64,000 nt of DNA from NCBI GenBank assembly GCA_022710975.1, contig JAKLGA010000010.1, positions 186,001 through 250,000 of the forward strand. Reading direction: 5' to 3'. Of the stretch, positions 42,543 to 52,149 are shown piece after piece. The translations under genes were made by a program, and so were the position numbers. The notes below the pieces were generated by a model that saw nothing but the letters and a program-made list of their open reading frames with translations, made no database searches and had not been told where the DNA came from. Within the stretch, counting starts at the first letter, position 1. Each line of letters opens with the position of its first letter. Source of the DNA: Myxococcota bacterium (GTDB lineage: Bacteria; Myxococcota; B64-G9).

Positions 42543-43298
42543 ATGCCGGACGAGCTCGAGCCCCTGGCCGACGAGACCCTCGACCGCATCTGCGGCGTGC
42601 TGCAGGTCCTGCAGGCCCGCCGGGGCTACCGCTTCGGGCTGGAGGCGCTCTTGCTGCCGGCCTTCGCGCGGCCGGGCGCCCGGTCGGCGGTGGATCTGGG
42701 CACCGGCAGCGGGGTGATGGCTCTCCTGCTGGCGCGTTTCGGCGGCGCCGCGCGGGTCACCGGCGTGGAGCTGCAGCCCCGCCTGGCCGCGCGGGCCCGC
42801 CGCTCGGTGGCGCTCAACCAGCTCGGCCAGCGCGTCGAGATCGTCGAGGCGGATCTGCGCGCGCTCCCCCGCGCGGTGCCGGCCGGGGCCCACGACCTGG
42901 TGCTCTCGAACCCGCCCTACGGCAAGCAGGGCGAGGGCCAGGCCTGCCGGACCTCCGAGCGCGCGCTGGCGCGGCAGGAGCTCGGTTGCCGGCTCGGCGA
43001 CGTGGTGGCCGCGGCCCGGCGCCTGCTCGCCTTCCGCGGCCGCTTCGCGGTGGTGCTGCCGCCGGCCCGGCTGCCCGAGCTGCTGGGGCTGTGCCAGGAG
43101 CACGGGCTGCGGCCCGCCCGCCTGCGCCTGGTGCACGGGCGGATCGAGCTGCCGGCCTGCCACGCGCTGGTGGAGTGCGTCCGCGGCGGCCGGACGGCGC
43201 TCACGGTCGAGCCGCCGCTCGTGGTATATGCCCGTCCCGAGGTGTACACGGCCGAGGTGGAGGCCATGCTCTACCCCGCGGGCCGCCCGGGGGAGTGA
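42543..43298 (+). CDS. TrmN6-like methyltransferase (tRNA1-Val A37 type)
   Basis: A 251-residue SAM-dependent methyltransferase: SAVDLGTGSGVMALLLARF (motif I), VELQPRLA and the catalytic NPPYGKQGEG (NPPY) near residue 122, the signature of adenine-N6 methyltransferases of the TrmN6/YfiC group. The start (DRICGVLQVLQARRGYRFGLEALLLPAFA) resembles that family's substrate-binding region, so tRNA adenine methylation is inferred. It lies 9 bases after the sugar-transferase stop and 8 bases before the next gene. Confidence 0.85.
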   Translation: MPDELEPLADETLDRICGVLQVLQARRGYRFGLEALLLPAFARPGARSAVDLGTGSGVMALLLARFGGAARVTGVELQPRLAARARRSVALNQLGQRVEIVEADLRALPRAVPAGAHDLVLSNPPYGKQGEGQACRTSERALARQELGCRLGDVVAAARRLLAFRGRFAVVLPPARLPELLGLCQEHGLRPARLRLVHGRIELPACHALVECVRGGRTALTVEPPLVVYARPEVYTAEVEAMLYPAGRPGE

Positions 43299-43306
43299 GG
43301 ACGCCC

Positions 43307-44059
43307 ATGCTGTTCGAACTGCTGCACCAGAGCCTGAAGCGCATCTCCGACCTGGATCCGCGCCGGGACGCGCCCGCCTTCGCCCGGGCCATGCTGGCGC
43401 TCCGGCCCGAGCTGGCCCAGCGCTGGGCCGGGGCGGAGCTCGAGCGGCTGGCCCAGGCCGTGGCCGGGGTGCAGATCGGGCTCATCCGCGAGCTGCCCGA
43501 CGTGGCCCGCGCGGCGGAGGCGGCCGTGTTCGACCGCTCGACCTTCCCGGCCGCGCGCTGCGCGCTGGTGGGGGCGCTCGGCTACCTGGTGCGGCCGCGC
43601 GATCTGCTGCCCGACGATCTGCCGGGCGGGCTGGGCTTCCTGGACGACTCGCTGGTGCTGCGCACGGTGACCACGGGCTTCTTCGGCGAGGTTCACGGGC
43701 GGCTGGAGTGCCTGGACCAGGAGCGGCGGAAGCTCCGCTTCCACGCCCTGTGCCTGCCGGCGGAGCGGCTGCCGGAGTTCGCCCGCGCGCTGGACGAGGT
43801 GTGGGCGCTCTTCCACCGGCTGCTGGGGGTGCCGCGCGAGGCGGCCGAGGCCACCACCAAGGCCATCATCGAGGATCCCTTCGGCCGGCTGCTGCCCGAC
43901 GGGCTCGCCCCCACGCCGCCGGCGCCGATCGGCCCGGCCGGGTGGTTGACCATGCCCGGGCCGTCGGTGCGCCTGGTGGCCGGCAAGCTGCACGCGCTGT
44001 TCGCGGGCGATCTCCAGCCCCGCGAGCGCGAGCTCGGCGAGGCCGGGCAGGGGTTCTAG
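43307..44059 (+). CDS. DUF1232 (YkvA-like) domain protein
   Basis: A 250-residue soluble protein. The middle (LGYLVRPRDLLPDDLPGGLGFLDDSLVL, ~residues 85-112) matches the DUF1232 core, RPxDLxPDxxPxxGxLDD. The domain has no proven biochemical role. It follows the methyltransferase by 8 bases, suggesting co-transcription. Its stop overlaps the stop of the convergent lipoprotein gene within a single CTAG. Confidence 0.8.
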   Translation: MLFELLHQSLKRISDLDPRRDAPAFARAMLALRPELAQRWAGAELERLAQAVAGVQIGLIRELPDVARAAEAAVFDRSTFPAARCALVGALGYLVRPRDLLPDDLPGGLGFLDDSLVLRTVTTGFFGEVHGRLECLDQERRKLRFHALCLPAERLPEFARALDEVWALFHRLLGVPREAAEATTKAIIEDPFGRLLPDGLAPTPPAPIGPAGWLTMPGPSVRLVAGKLHALFAGDLQPRERELGEAGQGF

Positions 44060-45003
44060 GGTCCGGCGGGCTCGTCTGTGCAGTAGGCACGACCGTACGT
44101 GACCGCGCAGCCCGCGTAGCCATAGTCCCTGCAGTCCAGGTGAGTGAGCTCGCCCTCCAGGCAGAAGATGACCACGCCGAGCTGGCAGGTCACCCCGGAG
44201 GGGTTCTCACAGCCTCCGATGACCTCCGGGAAGCAGGTGATCCCTCCATCGAGGAGGTACATGCAGGTGTGCTGGCGTTGGTAGCTCCGGCAGTCCAGGC
44301 GGCCCACCCGGCCGCTGTTGCAGGCCACGATGAAGTCGCCGTCGCAGCGCTCCTCGAAGGTGGCCTCCTCGCAGGGTGCTCCTGCCCCGATGCATCCCAG
44401 CAGGCCCGCCTCGGTCTCGCCGCAGGTCTCCCCGCCGCTGGGCCAGACGCTGCAGTCCTTGCGCACGATTCCGCCGTCCACACAGGTGACGAGCTGGGAA
44501 CCCTCGCAGCGCGGCTGGAACGTGTCAGGATCGCAGATCGCTTCTCCGCAGACGACACGCGCGAACGCCCCGGCCTGCTCGATGCATGACAGCCCAGCAG
44601 CCTGGCAGTGGAATACCATGGAACTGTAGTAATCGTAGCCGCAGATGAACGCGTCGCCGTCGATGCACTCCTCGTGATTGGACCCATCCGTGGGACACAC
44701 GGCCTGGTAGGACGCATCGCCGTACCAGCACGCGTCCAGCTCGGCGCAGGTCGTGGCGCGCCCGACGCACTCGAACTCGGCGCGCATCAACTGACGCTCG
44801 GTGCTCGCGGCGGGAGGGAAGAGGTCGATCAGGGTCTGCAAGAGACAGGCCCTCCTCACCCCGATCGGCGTACCGTACTCGTCGAGGCAGGCGGAGAGCC
44901 GTGCGCAGCGGGCGAGGTCGATCCCGGTATTCTTCTTGCACGCAGTGAGCCCCAGGCTCATTGCCAGGCAGAGGATCGCGACGGCGCTTGCTGAATTTCT
45001 CAT
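44056..45003 (-). CDS. Cys-rich lipoprotein, paralogue A
   Basis: A 315-residue lipoprotein (lipobox LTAC, Cys ~22). The mature part holds some 30 cysteines in a repeated pattern RC(E/D)GxxxVxCxxGxxxxxDC (FQPRCEGSQLVTC, FEERCDGDFIVACNSG, GVTCQLGVVIFCLEG). It aligns block for block with the upstream neighbour, including CARLSAC and AELxxC, so they arose by tandem duplication. Function is unknown; disulfide-stabilised surface protein is inferred. Confidence 0.8.
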   Translation of the reverse strand: MRNSASAVAILCLAMSLGLTACKKNTGIDLARCARLSACLDEYGTPIGVRRACLLQTLIDLFPPAASTERQLMRAEFECVGRATTCAELDACWYGDASYQAVCPTDGSNHEECIDGDAFICGYDYYSSMVFHCQAAGLSCIEQAGAFARVVCGEAICDPDTFQPRCEGSQLVTCVDGGIVRKDCSVWPSGGETCGETEAGLLGCIGAGAPCEEATFEERCDGDFIVACNSGRVGRLDCRSYQRQHTCMYLLDGGITCFPEVIGGCENPSGVTCQLGVVIFCLEGELTHLDCRDYGYAGCAVTYGRAYCTDEPAGP

Positions 45004-45052
45004 GGCGGCTTCGCCTCGATGCTTCTGATCCTGCATCCCGGCTGCTGCCAGG

Positions 45053-46036
45053 CTAGGGCAAGTCCGGCTCATCCGTGCAGTAGGCGACTGTTCCGAACTG
45101 CGAGTCGCCTGTGGCACAGCCAGCAAAGCCATAGTCTGTGCAGTCCAGCCAGGCCACCTGGCCTTCGAGGCAGTAGGTGACGAGGCCGTTGAAGCAGATC
45201 GGCTCCGTGCTCGCGGTGCACTCATCCTCGTCATCATCAAGGTCGCAGTGGCTCGCGTCCTCGCAGGTATACCTGTCGTGGTATCTCCGGCAGTCCACCC
45301 GGCCCTCGCGGCCGTGGTTGCAGGTCACAAGCACGTCCCCCTCGCAGCGCGCCGTGAAGGTCAGCGGGTCACAGGGTGGGCCTGCGCCCACGCAGCCCAC
45401 CTCGCCCGGAGAGGTCTCGCCGCAGGTCTCTCCGGCGATTGGCCGGCAGGGATTCACGCCGTCGCATTCCGTCCCCCAGTAGATGTTGCAGTCCTGCCGG
45501 TCCACGCCGCACTGGGGTTTGCAGGAGACCAACTCTGTACCCTCGCAGCGTGGCTGGAAGCTCGCCTGATCGCATTCGGCTTCTCCGCAGAAGATCACCC
45601 CTGCCTGCTCGTCGCACATGAGCCCCGCGGCCACGCAGTCGTAGAATTCGGTAACCTGCCCAAAACCGCAAACCACACTCCCACCCTCGACGCAGTGGAA
45701 AATGTCGCCTCCGGTGGCACACACGGATTGCTGTTCTGGCGTACCGCTCAGGCAGGTTTCGAGCTCGGCGCAGTTTGTCGCTCGAGCAACGCAGAGTCCT
45801 TGCGCGCGCAAGACGCGCTGGAGGATGGTCTGGTTGTACGGGTAGTTCTCGTGCATCATCAACAAGTTGCAGGCGCTCTTGATGCCTAGCTTCTCATCGT
45901 TGCGATCGCACGCGGACAGGCGCGCGCAAAGGGCCTTGTCCAGCCCGGTAGGCTCCTCATCCCGGCAGCTGGAAACCAGGGTTGAACCGAGAAATAGCGC
46001 AGTGAATGCCGTCGTGCGTAGGAGCCCGACCCGCAT
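45053..46036 (-). CDS. Cys-rich lipoprotein, paralogue B
   Basis: A 327-residue lipoprotein (lipobox LVSSC, Cys ~24) and paralogue of the next gene downstream. Repeats read FQPRCEGTELVSC, FTARCEGDVLVTCNHGREGRVDC and PICFNGLVTYCLEGQ. It has an extra Asp/Glu-rich insertion (DLDDDEDEC). The two genes are 49 bases apart and probably co-transcribed. G+C appears lower than in neighbouring housekeeping genes. Confidence 0.8.
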   Translation of the reverse strand: MRVGLLRTTAFTALFLGSTLVSSCRDEEPTGLDKALCARLSACDRNDEKLGIKSACNLLMMHENYPYNQTILQRVLRAQGLCVARATNCAELETCLSGTPEQQSVCATGGDIFHCVEGGSVVCGFGQVTEFYDCVAAGLMCDEQAGVIFCGEAECDQASFQPRCEGTELVSCKPQCGVDRQDCNIYWGTECDGVNPCRPIAGETCGETSPGEVGCVGAGPPCDPLTFTARCEGDVLVTCNHGREGRVDCRRYHDRYTCEDASHCDLDDDEDECTASTEPICFNGLVTYCLEGQVAWLDCTDYGFAGCATGDSQFGTVAYCTDEPDLP

Positions 46037-46119
46037 GACCCATCCTCCTCCGAGGCTCCCCCTCGGTCGTGTTCTTCCGGATCGCCGCGCGCAGGCGGCC
46101 CAGGCTCATCGCCCGGGCG

Positions 46120-47244
46120 TCACAGCCCGGGGTGCCAGTCCATGTTCACGATGCTGACCGCGCCGCTGAACACCTTCACGCTGTGCTTGCCGATCAGCAC
46201 GCACTCGCCCGCCGCGTTCTGGCCCATGCAGGCCACGGTGTGCGTGCCCTCGGGCAGCCCGATGGCGGCGAAGATGCCGTTGACGTTGGTCGCGTCGCGG
46301 TTGCGCTCGGGGCGCGGGTTCTCGGCGTTGGTGAAGTAGGTCAGCACGCTGGCGTCCTGCCACACCCCGCAGCGCACGTGCTGCAGCTCGCGGTACTGGC
46401 AGTCGCGCATCGTCCCGGCGATGCCGCCCTGGCCGTCCGGGAGGCTGGAGATGCCCACCGCCAGCAGGATCACGCTGAAGGTGGGCTGGCTGATGGCGTA
46501 GCCGCGCCAGGGGTGCAGGGTGGTGGTCAGCCCGGTGCGCGGATCGCTGACGGCGCTGGCCCGGGTGTCGAACACGAAGGTGCCGCCCTCGTCCGCGGCC
46601 AGATCGGCGTACAGCACCAGGTTGTGCTTGTAGGTGGTGATGAAGCCGCCGCTGGGGTCGTAGGACTTGAGGATGAGCGGGGTGTTGGTGGGCACCTCGG
46701 TGAACTCGAAGGCGCCCCAGTACTCGCAGCCCGCCTCGTCCTTCACCGTGGCCATGTCCCAGGCGCTGGCGCCGGTGGGATCCTGGTCCGCGCGGTACAG
46801 CGCGACCCGCATGTTGTCGGTCACGTCCCCGATGCCGAAGGCGTCCACGCAGCCGCGGTAGGTGACGGTGGCCGGGCCGGCCGGGGCCGGGATGCCGCAC
46901 AGCCCCTGGCGGCAGGCGAGCTGCACCCCGGCGTGGTCCGTGGGGCAGTCGGTGTCCGCGGCGCAGGCGGCCGCGTTGTGGCAGGCGAGGTCCGCGTTCC
47001 CCTGGCAGGTGAACACGTTGTCCTCGTCCTCGACGCAGGCCTGGGCCGGGCGATCGGGGGTGGACACGCACACGCTCTCGGCCACGCAGGTCTGGCTGGC
47101 GGCGCAGTAGGTCGCCCCGCACTCCCCGCCGGTGTTGCCGTCGGCGCCGCCGTCGGTGGGACCGCCGTTGCCGTCCGAGCAGCCACCCAGCGCGAGCGCG
47201 GCGCAGGCCAGGAACACGCAAACCGGAAGCAGCCCCTTCTTCAT
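46120..47244 (-). CDS. Cys-rich lipoprotein, unknown
   Basis: A 374-residue lipoprotein (LGGC, Cys ~21). A Gly/Asp-rich linker follows, then a Cys-rich segment to ~residue 115 (GATYCAASQTCVAESVCV ... CRQGLCG) and a ~250-residue beta-rich domain (VTYRGCVDAFGIGDVTDNMRVALY to VSIVNMDWHPGL) that resembles carboxypeptidase-regulatory-like or Ig-like folds. Its start has AGGAGGAAGG. It is not a clear paralogue of the two neighbouring lipoproteins. Confidence 0.75.
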   Translation of the reverse strand: MKKGLLPVCVFLACAALALGGCSDGNGGPTDGGADGNTGGECGATYCAASQTCVAESVCVSTPDRPAQACVEDEDNVFTCQGNADLACHNAAACAADTDCPTDHAGVQLACRQGLCGIPAPAGPATVTYRGCVDAFGIGDVTDNMRVALYRADQDPTGASAWDMATVKDEAGCEYWGAFEFTEVPTNTPLILKSYDPSGGFITTYKHNLVLYADLAADEGGTFVFDTRASAVSDPRTGLTTTLHPWRGYAISQPTFSVILLAVGISSLPDGQGGIAGTMRDCQYRELQHVRCGVWQDASVLTYFTNAENPRPERNRDATNVNGIFAAIGLPEGTHTVACMGQNAAGECVLIGKHSVKVFSGAVSIVNMDWHPGL

Positions 47245-47272
47245 GGACCTTCCTCCTGGGGGATTTTCCGCT

Positions 47273-47302
47273 ACCCTAGCAGAGGGTTCCGCGGGCCGTC
47301 AA
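47273..47302 (-). promoter_or_regulatory. Predicted promoter of the 374-residue lipoprotein
   Basis: Minus-strand TTGACG (47302-47297), 18-base spacer, TAGGGT (47278-47273), about 28 bases before ATG 47244. The -35 box overlaps the stop of the upstream DUF721 gene. Confidence 0.5.
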
Positions 47303-47799
47303 TTCGGTTCTGCGCTGGCCCGCCGCCGCAGCCAGGCCAGGGCCGCGCGCTCCACCGCCGCGCGGAGCTGGGGCTCCTGCACGTCGGCGGCGAGCGCGGC
47401 CGCCTCGCGCGCCTGGGCGGGGCTGGCGGGCGGCAGCTCGAAGACTGGCGGGGGAGGGGGCAGGGGCTCGGCCGGCTCGCCCACCACCACCTTGAGCTCG
47501 TCGACCCAGTCGCCCCGCAGGCCCTCCTTGAGGCGCGCCAGGATCTCCGGCCCCAGGTAGGCCATCTCGGTCACCCAGGAGGAGTCGTCGGCCACCACCC
47601 GCAGCGTGCGGCGCACCAGGCGCGCCGGCACCACGTGCCTGGCCACGAACTCGCCGGCCGCCTCCCGCCAGGCGCCGCGCAGGACCTCCAGGCGGTGCAG
47701 GTGCTGGAAGCGCCAGCGCCGGGCGCTGGCGCCCACGAGATCGGCCACGGCCACCGGTCCCTTGCGGTGCTTGCGGAGGCGCCTGCGGCTGGGCTCCAT
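47299..47799 (-). CDS. DUF721/DciA-like protein
   Basis: A 166-residue protein with a basic N terminus (RRRLRKHRKG) and the DUF721 core (LEVLRGAWREAAGEFVARHVVPARLVRRTLRVVADDSSWVTEMAYLGPEIL, ~35-90), the fold of DciA, a replicative-helicase operator. The C-terminal half is Pro-rich and then helical, unlike short DciA proteins. Replication-linked function is inferred from the family. ATG 47799 is chosen; GTG 47817 is possible and neither has a clear ribosome-binding site. Confidence 0.75.
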   Translation of the reverse strand: MEPSRRRLRKHRKGPVAVADLVGASARRWRFQHLHRLEVLRGAWREAAGEFVARHVVPARLVRRTLRVVADDSSWVTEMAYLGPEILARLKEGLRGDWVDELKVVVGEPAEPLPPPPPVFELPPASPAQAREAAALAADVQEPQLRAAVERAALAWLRRRASAEPN

Positions 47800-47842
47800 G
47801 GGGCCGGAGGCTAGCACGACTGGCTGGCTCGCGCGAGCGGGC

Positions 47843-47871
47843 TTGCCGGCCGGGCCGCGCGGTGGTAGTCC
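47843..47871 (+). promoter_or_regulatory. Predicted promoter of the sirtuin gene
   Basis: TTGCCG (47843-47848), 17-base spacer, TAGTCC (47866-47871), followed by a ~17-base leader containing GGAGG. Confidence 0.35.
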
Positions 47872-47894
47872 GGGGGGGCCGTGGAGGCGAGGCG

Positions 47895-48698
47895 ATGGCC
47901 GTGGAGGCGAAGGCGATCGAGCAGGTCGCGCAGAAGCTGCTGGCGGGCGGCCGGAACGTCGCCTTCACCGGGGCCGGGGTGAGCGTGGAGAGCGGGGTGC
48001 CCGACTTCCGCAGCCCCGGCGGGCTGTGGGAGCGCTTCCCCCCCTTCGAGTACGCCACCGCCGACGCCTTCCGCGCCGATCCGGGCAAGGTCTGGCGCAT
48101 GTTCCGCGCCATGGGCGAGGTGCTGGAGCGGGTCGAGCCCAACCCGGCCCACCTGGCGCTGGCCCGGCTCGAGGCGCTCGGCCTGCTCGCGGCGGTGATC
48201 ACCCAGAACATCGACAACCTGCACCAGGCCGCCGGCTCCCGGCGGGTGATCGAGTTCCACGGCAACGCCCGGCGCATGGTGTGCTGCTGCGGGGCCTGGG
48301 AGGCGACCGACGCGGTCCGGGCCCGGATCCGCGCGGGCGAGGACCTGCCGCCCCGCTGCTCGAAATGCGGCTGCCCGGTCAAGCCGGACGTGGTGCTGTT
48401 CGGGGATCCCATCCCGCCCGAGGCCAGCCGGGAGGCCATGCGGCTGGCCCAGCAGCCGGGCGTGTTCCTGGTGGTGGGCACCTCCAACGTGGTGGCCCCG
48501 GCCTCCTACCTGCCGCTCATCGCCCACAAGACCGGCGCCTTCCTGGTCGAGGTGAACCCGGAGCGCACCGAGCTCTCGGAGGGCTTCGCCCACGTCTGCT
48601 TCCACGCCCGGGCCGGGCAGGTGCTGCCCGCGCTCGTGGACGAGGTGGCGCGCCAGCAGGCTGCGCACGGCGCGGGCCCGACGCGGCGCGGCGGCTGA
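47895..48698 (+). CDS. NAD-dependent protein deacylase (Sir2 family)
   Basis: A 267-residue sirtuin: FTGAGVSVESGVPDFRS (NAD-binding), TQNIDNLHQAAG, the catalytic histidine in EFHGN, four zinc-type cysteines (CCC ... CSKCGC) and VVGTSNVVAPA, with the C-terminal VEVNPE. It removes acyl groups from protein lysines using NAD. GGAGG is 9 bases before ATG 47895. Domain composition and length are typical for bacterial CobB. Confidence 0.93.
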   Translation: MAVEAKAIEQVAQKLLAGGRNVAFTGAGVSVESGVPDFRSPGGLWERFPPFEYATADAFRADPGKVWRMFRAMGEVLERVEPNPAHLALARLEALGLLAAVITQNIDNLHQAAGSRRVIEFHGNARRMVCCCGAWEATDAVRARIRAGEDLPPRCSKCGCPVKPDVVLFGDPIPPEASREAMRLAQQPGVFLVVGTSNVVAPASYLPLIAHKTGAFLVEVNPERTELSEGFAHVCFHARAGQVLPALVDEVARQQAAHGAGPTRRGG

Positions 48699-48730
48699 CA
48701 ACCTTCCGGAAGTCGGGGGCTTTCCTCTGC

Positions 48731-48759
48731 TTGACAAGCCGATCGTCCTGGCCTAGAAA
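48731..48759 (+). promoter_or_regulatory. Predicted promoter of the 752-residue lipoprotein
   Basis: TTGACA (48731-48736), 17-base spacer, TAGAAA (48754-48759). The leader of ~87 bases ends in GGAGAAGGA before ATG 48853. The -35 box is the exact consensus. Confidence 0.6.
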
Positions 48760-48852
48760 TTGGGCAGTCCGACGGCAACGTCAGAATCGGCCTGGCCGCT
48801 AGGCAAGGGGTTCGAGCAACCTTCCACAGCCGTGACAAAGGAGAAGGAAACG

Positions 48853-51111
48853 ATGATCAAGCTGTCCAAGAACGCGTTCCTGCTCGGGTTGGCCCTGCTG
48901 GCCGCCAGCGCCTTCGGCCTGGCCGCCTGCGACAGCGGCGGCGGTGGCCTGGACTGCGAGGCCACGGGCGAGTACGAGTGCAACGACAATGCCTGCCACG
49001 AGTGCTGCCTGAACGATCACTGCGCGGCCGACGAGGAGTGCAGCGACGCGTTCGTGTGCGAGAAGGTCTGCCTGCAGGAGAACGCCGACTGCTCCGCGGA
49101 TCGCGGCGCATGCTGCGACGGCCTGGTGTGCGACGTGTTCGACGCCACCTGCGTGGCGGACTGCACGGACGCCGCGGGCTGCGCCGCGGCCCACGCGGGT
49201 CTGCCTTACGCTGAGAACCTCGAGTGCAACAACGGCGTGTGCGACTTCCGGCACTGCACCAACGATGGTCCCTGCCTGCCTGGAACGCTCTGCTACAACG
49301 GCGACTGCGTGTCTCCGCCGGATTGTGATGAGATCACCTCGTGCAAGCTGGTGCCCGGCTCGGCCGTGACCCAGCAGGGCACGGCGGTCGACTTCTCCGC
49401 GACCGCGTTCCTGCATTCCGGCGCCCTGGCCCCCGGCGTGACCTTCACCTGGGCGTCCAGCGATGACGCCATCGCCGCGGTGGATGCGGGCGAGGTGACC
49501 GGCGGCGCCAACACCGGCACCGCCACCATCACCGCCACGGTGGCCTCCTGCACCGTGACCTGCGACGCGAGCGTGATGAACTACGGCGCCGTGGCCGCCG
49601 CCGACACCCGCGTGGTGGTGATCGACGAGCTGGCCGGCACCCCGGTCGAGGGCGCCACCGTCATCCTGCACACCGACCCCGTGACCACCGCGACCACCGA
49701 CGCCCAGGGCGTGGTGACCTTCACCGGCGTGGCCCCCGCGGCCGGCAGCGCGCTGGACGTGACGGTGGCCGACCAGGGCTACGGCTACGTGACCCTGGTG
49801 GGCATCGAGCGCAACGATCTCATCGTGCACGTCGGCAAGATGTTCGACGACAGCATGGCCGGCGGCTACCGCGGCGAGATGGACTTCTCCAAGATCATCT
49901 GCGCCCCGGGCAACCCCTGCGAGGCCAAGCTCGGCCTGACCGGCCCGTCCATCCCCGGCAACCTGTTCAACCTGAACATCGACGTGCTGATCGGCGAGCT
50001 CATCCAAACTGACATCGTTCTGGGAAGCACCGCGGTGACCGCCCCCCTGCCCGGCGGCCTGGTGCTCGGGCTGAACGCCACCTGGTTCAAGCAGTACTAC
50101 AACCCGACCGGCGTGCCCGGCGCCCGCGTGGCCTGGGGCCTGGGCGGCAAGCTGAACCTGTCGAAAATCATCGAGATCGCCGGCCCGATCATCTCCGGCG
50201 GCACCGAGAACATCGACATCGGCGCGCTGGTGGTGGCCATCCTGCCGCTGTTCGGCAACTTCTACACCTCGCTGGTCCCGGGCGTGACCGTGACCCCGAT
50301 CGCCAAGGTCGCGGACGTGGGCGATCTCAACGGCGACGGCAGCGAGGCTGACCTGCGCCCGAATTACGACGCCTTCCCGGGCCTGCCGGGCGGCGACATG
50401 GTCCTCAAGGTGCCCATGGACAAGGAGCACCCGCTGACGGTGAACGTGCCCAACATGACCGCGCCGTACCCCTTCGACGCGGTGATCGTGGTGGCCGGCG
50501 CGCTGGTGCGCGACGCGGGCCTGGTGCCCCTGGGCATCGCCGCGGGCGTGGACGCCGAGAGCCAGGAGGAGAGCCCGGACGGCGTGATCGACCCGATCAG
50601 CATGGCGGCCTCCGACGTGGCCGGCCGCCTGCCCGAGGGGCAGTACCAGCGCGTGGTGGTGGCGCTGGCGCTCTCCATCGCCTCCCTGACCGCCGAGGAC
50701 AGCGCCGGCATGAACCTGGCCGGCCAGGTGTACTTCGTGGAGGACTTCACCGGGACCCTCAACCTGTCCGCGTTCATGGCCCCGGCCACCGTCAACTACG
50801 ATCCGGCCACCCGCGCGGTGACCTTCAGCGGGCTGACCGGGATCGACTACCTGCACATGATCTTCTCCGGCGACGGGGACTCGACCTGGCAGGTGCTCGC
50901 CCCGGCGGGCCAGACCAGCCCCTACACCCTGCCGGACGCCGCCCTGGTGGGCACCGACCGCTCGGCCGGCGCGGCCGTGGTGGGCATCAAGCTCATCGAC
51001 GGCGTGACCTACCAGGACATCCCGGCCTTCGACGACCAGAACATGGCGGACCTGGTGAGCCTGGTGAAGGAGTTCGTGTTCACCACCGCCATCCTGCCCG
51101 ACGTGCCCTGA
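48853..51111 (+). CDS. Large lipoprotein with Cys-rich head and Ig-like domains
   Basis: A 752-residue lipoprotein (LAAC, Cys ~26). Residues ~35-160 are Cys-rich (YECNDNACHECCLNDHCAADEECSD ...). Next come a BIG2-like Ig domain (VTFTWASSDDAIAAVDAGEVTG ... TATITATVASC), a carboxypeptidase-regulatory-like domain (ADTRVVVIDELAGTPVEGATVILHTD) and a ~350-residue C-terminal part with no recognised fold. It is probably a surface-anchored protein. It ends in a strong terminator and has its own promoter, so it is a single-gene unit. Confidence 0.85.
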   Translation: MIKLSKNAFLLGLALLAASAFGLAACDSGGGGLDCEATGEYECNDNACHECCLNDHCAADEECSDAFVCEKVCLQENADCSADRGACCDGLVCDVFDATCVADCTDAAGCAAAHAGLPYAENLECNNGVCDFRHCTNDGPCLPGTLCYNGDCVSPPDCDEITSCKLVPGSAVTQQGTAVDFSATAFLHSGALAPGVTFTWASSDDAIAAVDAGEVTGGANTGTATITATVASCTVTCDASVMNYGAVAAADTRVVVIDELAGTPVEGATVILHTDPVTTATTDAQGVVTFTGVAPAAGSALDVTVADQGYGYVTLVGIERNDLIVHVGKMFDDSMAGGYRGEMDFSKIICAPGNPCEAKLGLTGPSIPGNLFNLNIDVLIGELIQTDIVLGSTAVTAPLPGGLVLGLNATWFKQYYNPTGVPGARVAWGLGGKLNLSKIIEIAGPIISGGTENIDIGALVVAILPLFGNFYTSLVPGVTVTPIAKVADVGDLNGDGSEADLRPNYDAFPGLPGGDMVLKVPMDKEHPLTVNVPNMTAPYPFDAVIVVAGALVRDAGLVPLGIAAGVDAESQEESPDGVIDPISMAASDVAGRLPEGQYQRVVVALALSIASLTAEDSAGMNLAGQVYFVEDFTGTLNLSAFMAPATVNYDPATRAVTFSGLTGIDYLHMIFSGDGDSTWQVLAPAGQTSPYTLPDAALVGTDRSAGAAVVGIKLIDGVTYQDIPAFDDQNMADLVSLVKEFVFTTAILPDVP

Positions 51112-51134
51112 GCCTGAGCTGATCCGGTCCTGAC

Positions 51135-51169
51135 GGCCCCGCCCCTCGCGGAGGGGGGCGGGGCTTTTT
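51135..51169 (+). terminator. Intrinsic terminator
   Basis: The hairpin formed by GGCCCCGCCCCTC and GAGGGGGGCGGGGC is followed by TTTTTC; the second arm carries two extra G residues, which would bulge. It follows the lipoprotein stop by about 24 bases. Confidence 0.85.
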
Positions 51170-51186
51170 CGTGCCCGCCCGCCTTC

Positions 51187-51217
51187 TTGACCTCGGGAGC
51201 GCGACCGGGGTTAGAAT
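51187..51217 (+). promoter_or_regulatory. Predicted promoter of the FHA-GGDEF gene
   Basis: TTGACC (51187-51192) and TAGAAT (51212-51217) are 19 bases apart; the spacer is one or two bases longer than the best spacing, so this is a weaker call. Confidence 0.35.
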
Positions 51218-51267
51218 GCCCCCACGGTGGCGAGGAGCTCGGAGCAGGCGAGAGGAGGCCGTTCCCC

Positions 51268-52145
<878 letters not shown>

Positions 52146-52149
<4 letters not shown>

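Noticed and set aside
47862-47894. Upstream start for the sirtuin at 47862
   Set aside because: It would overlap the predicted promoter, while ATG 47895 has GGAGG at proper spacing and matches the family start.
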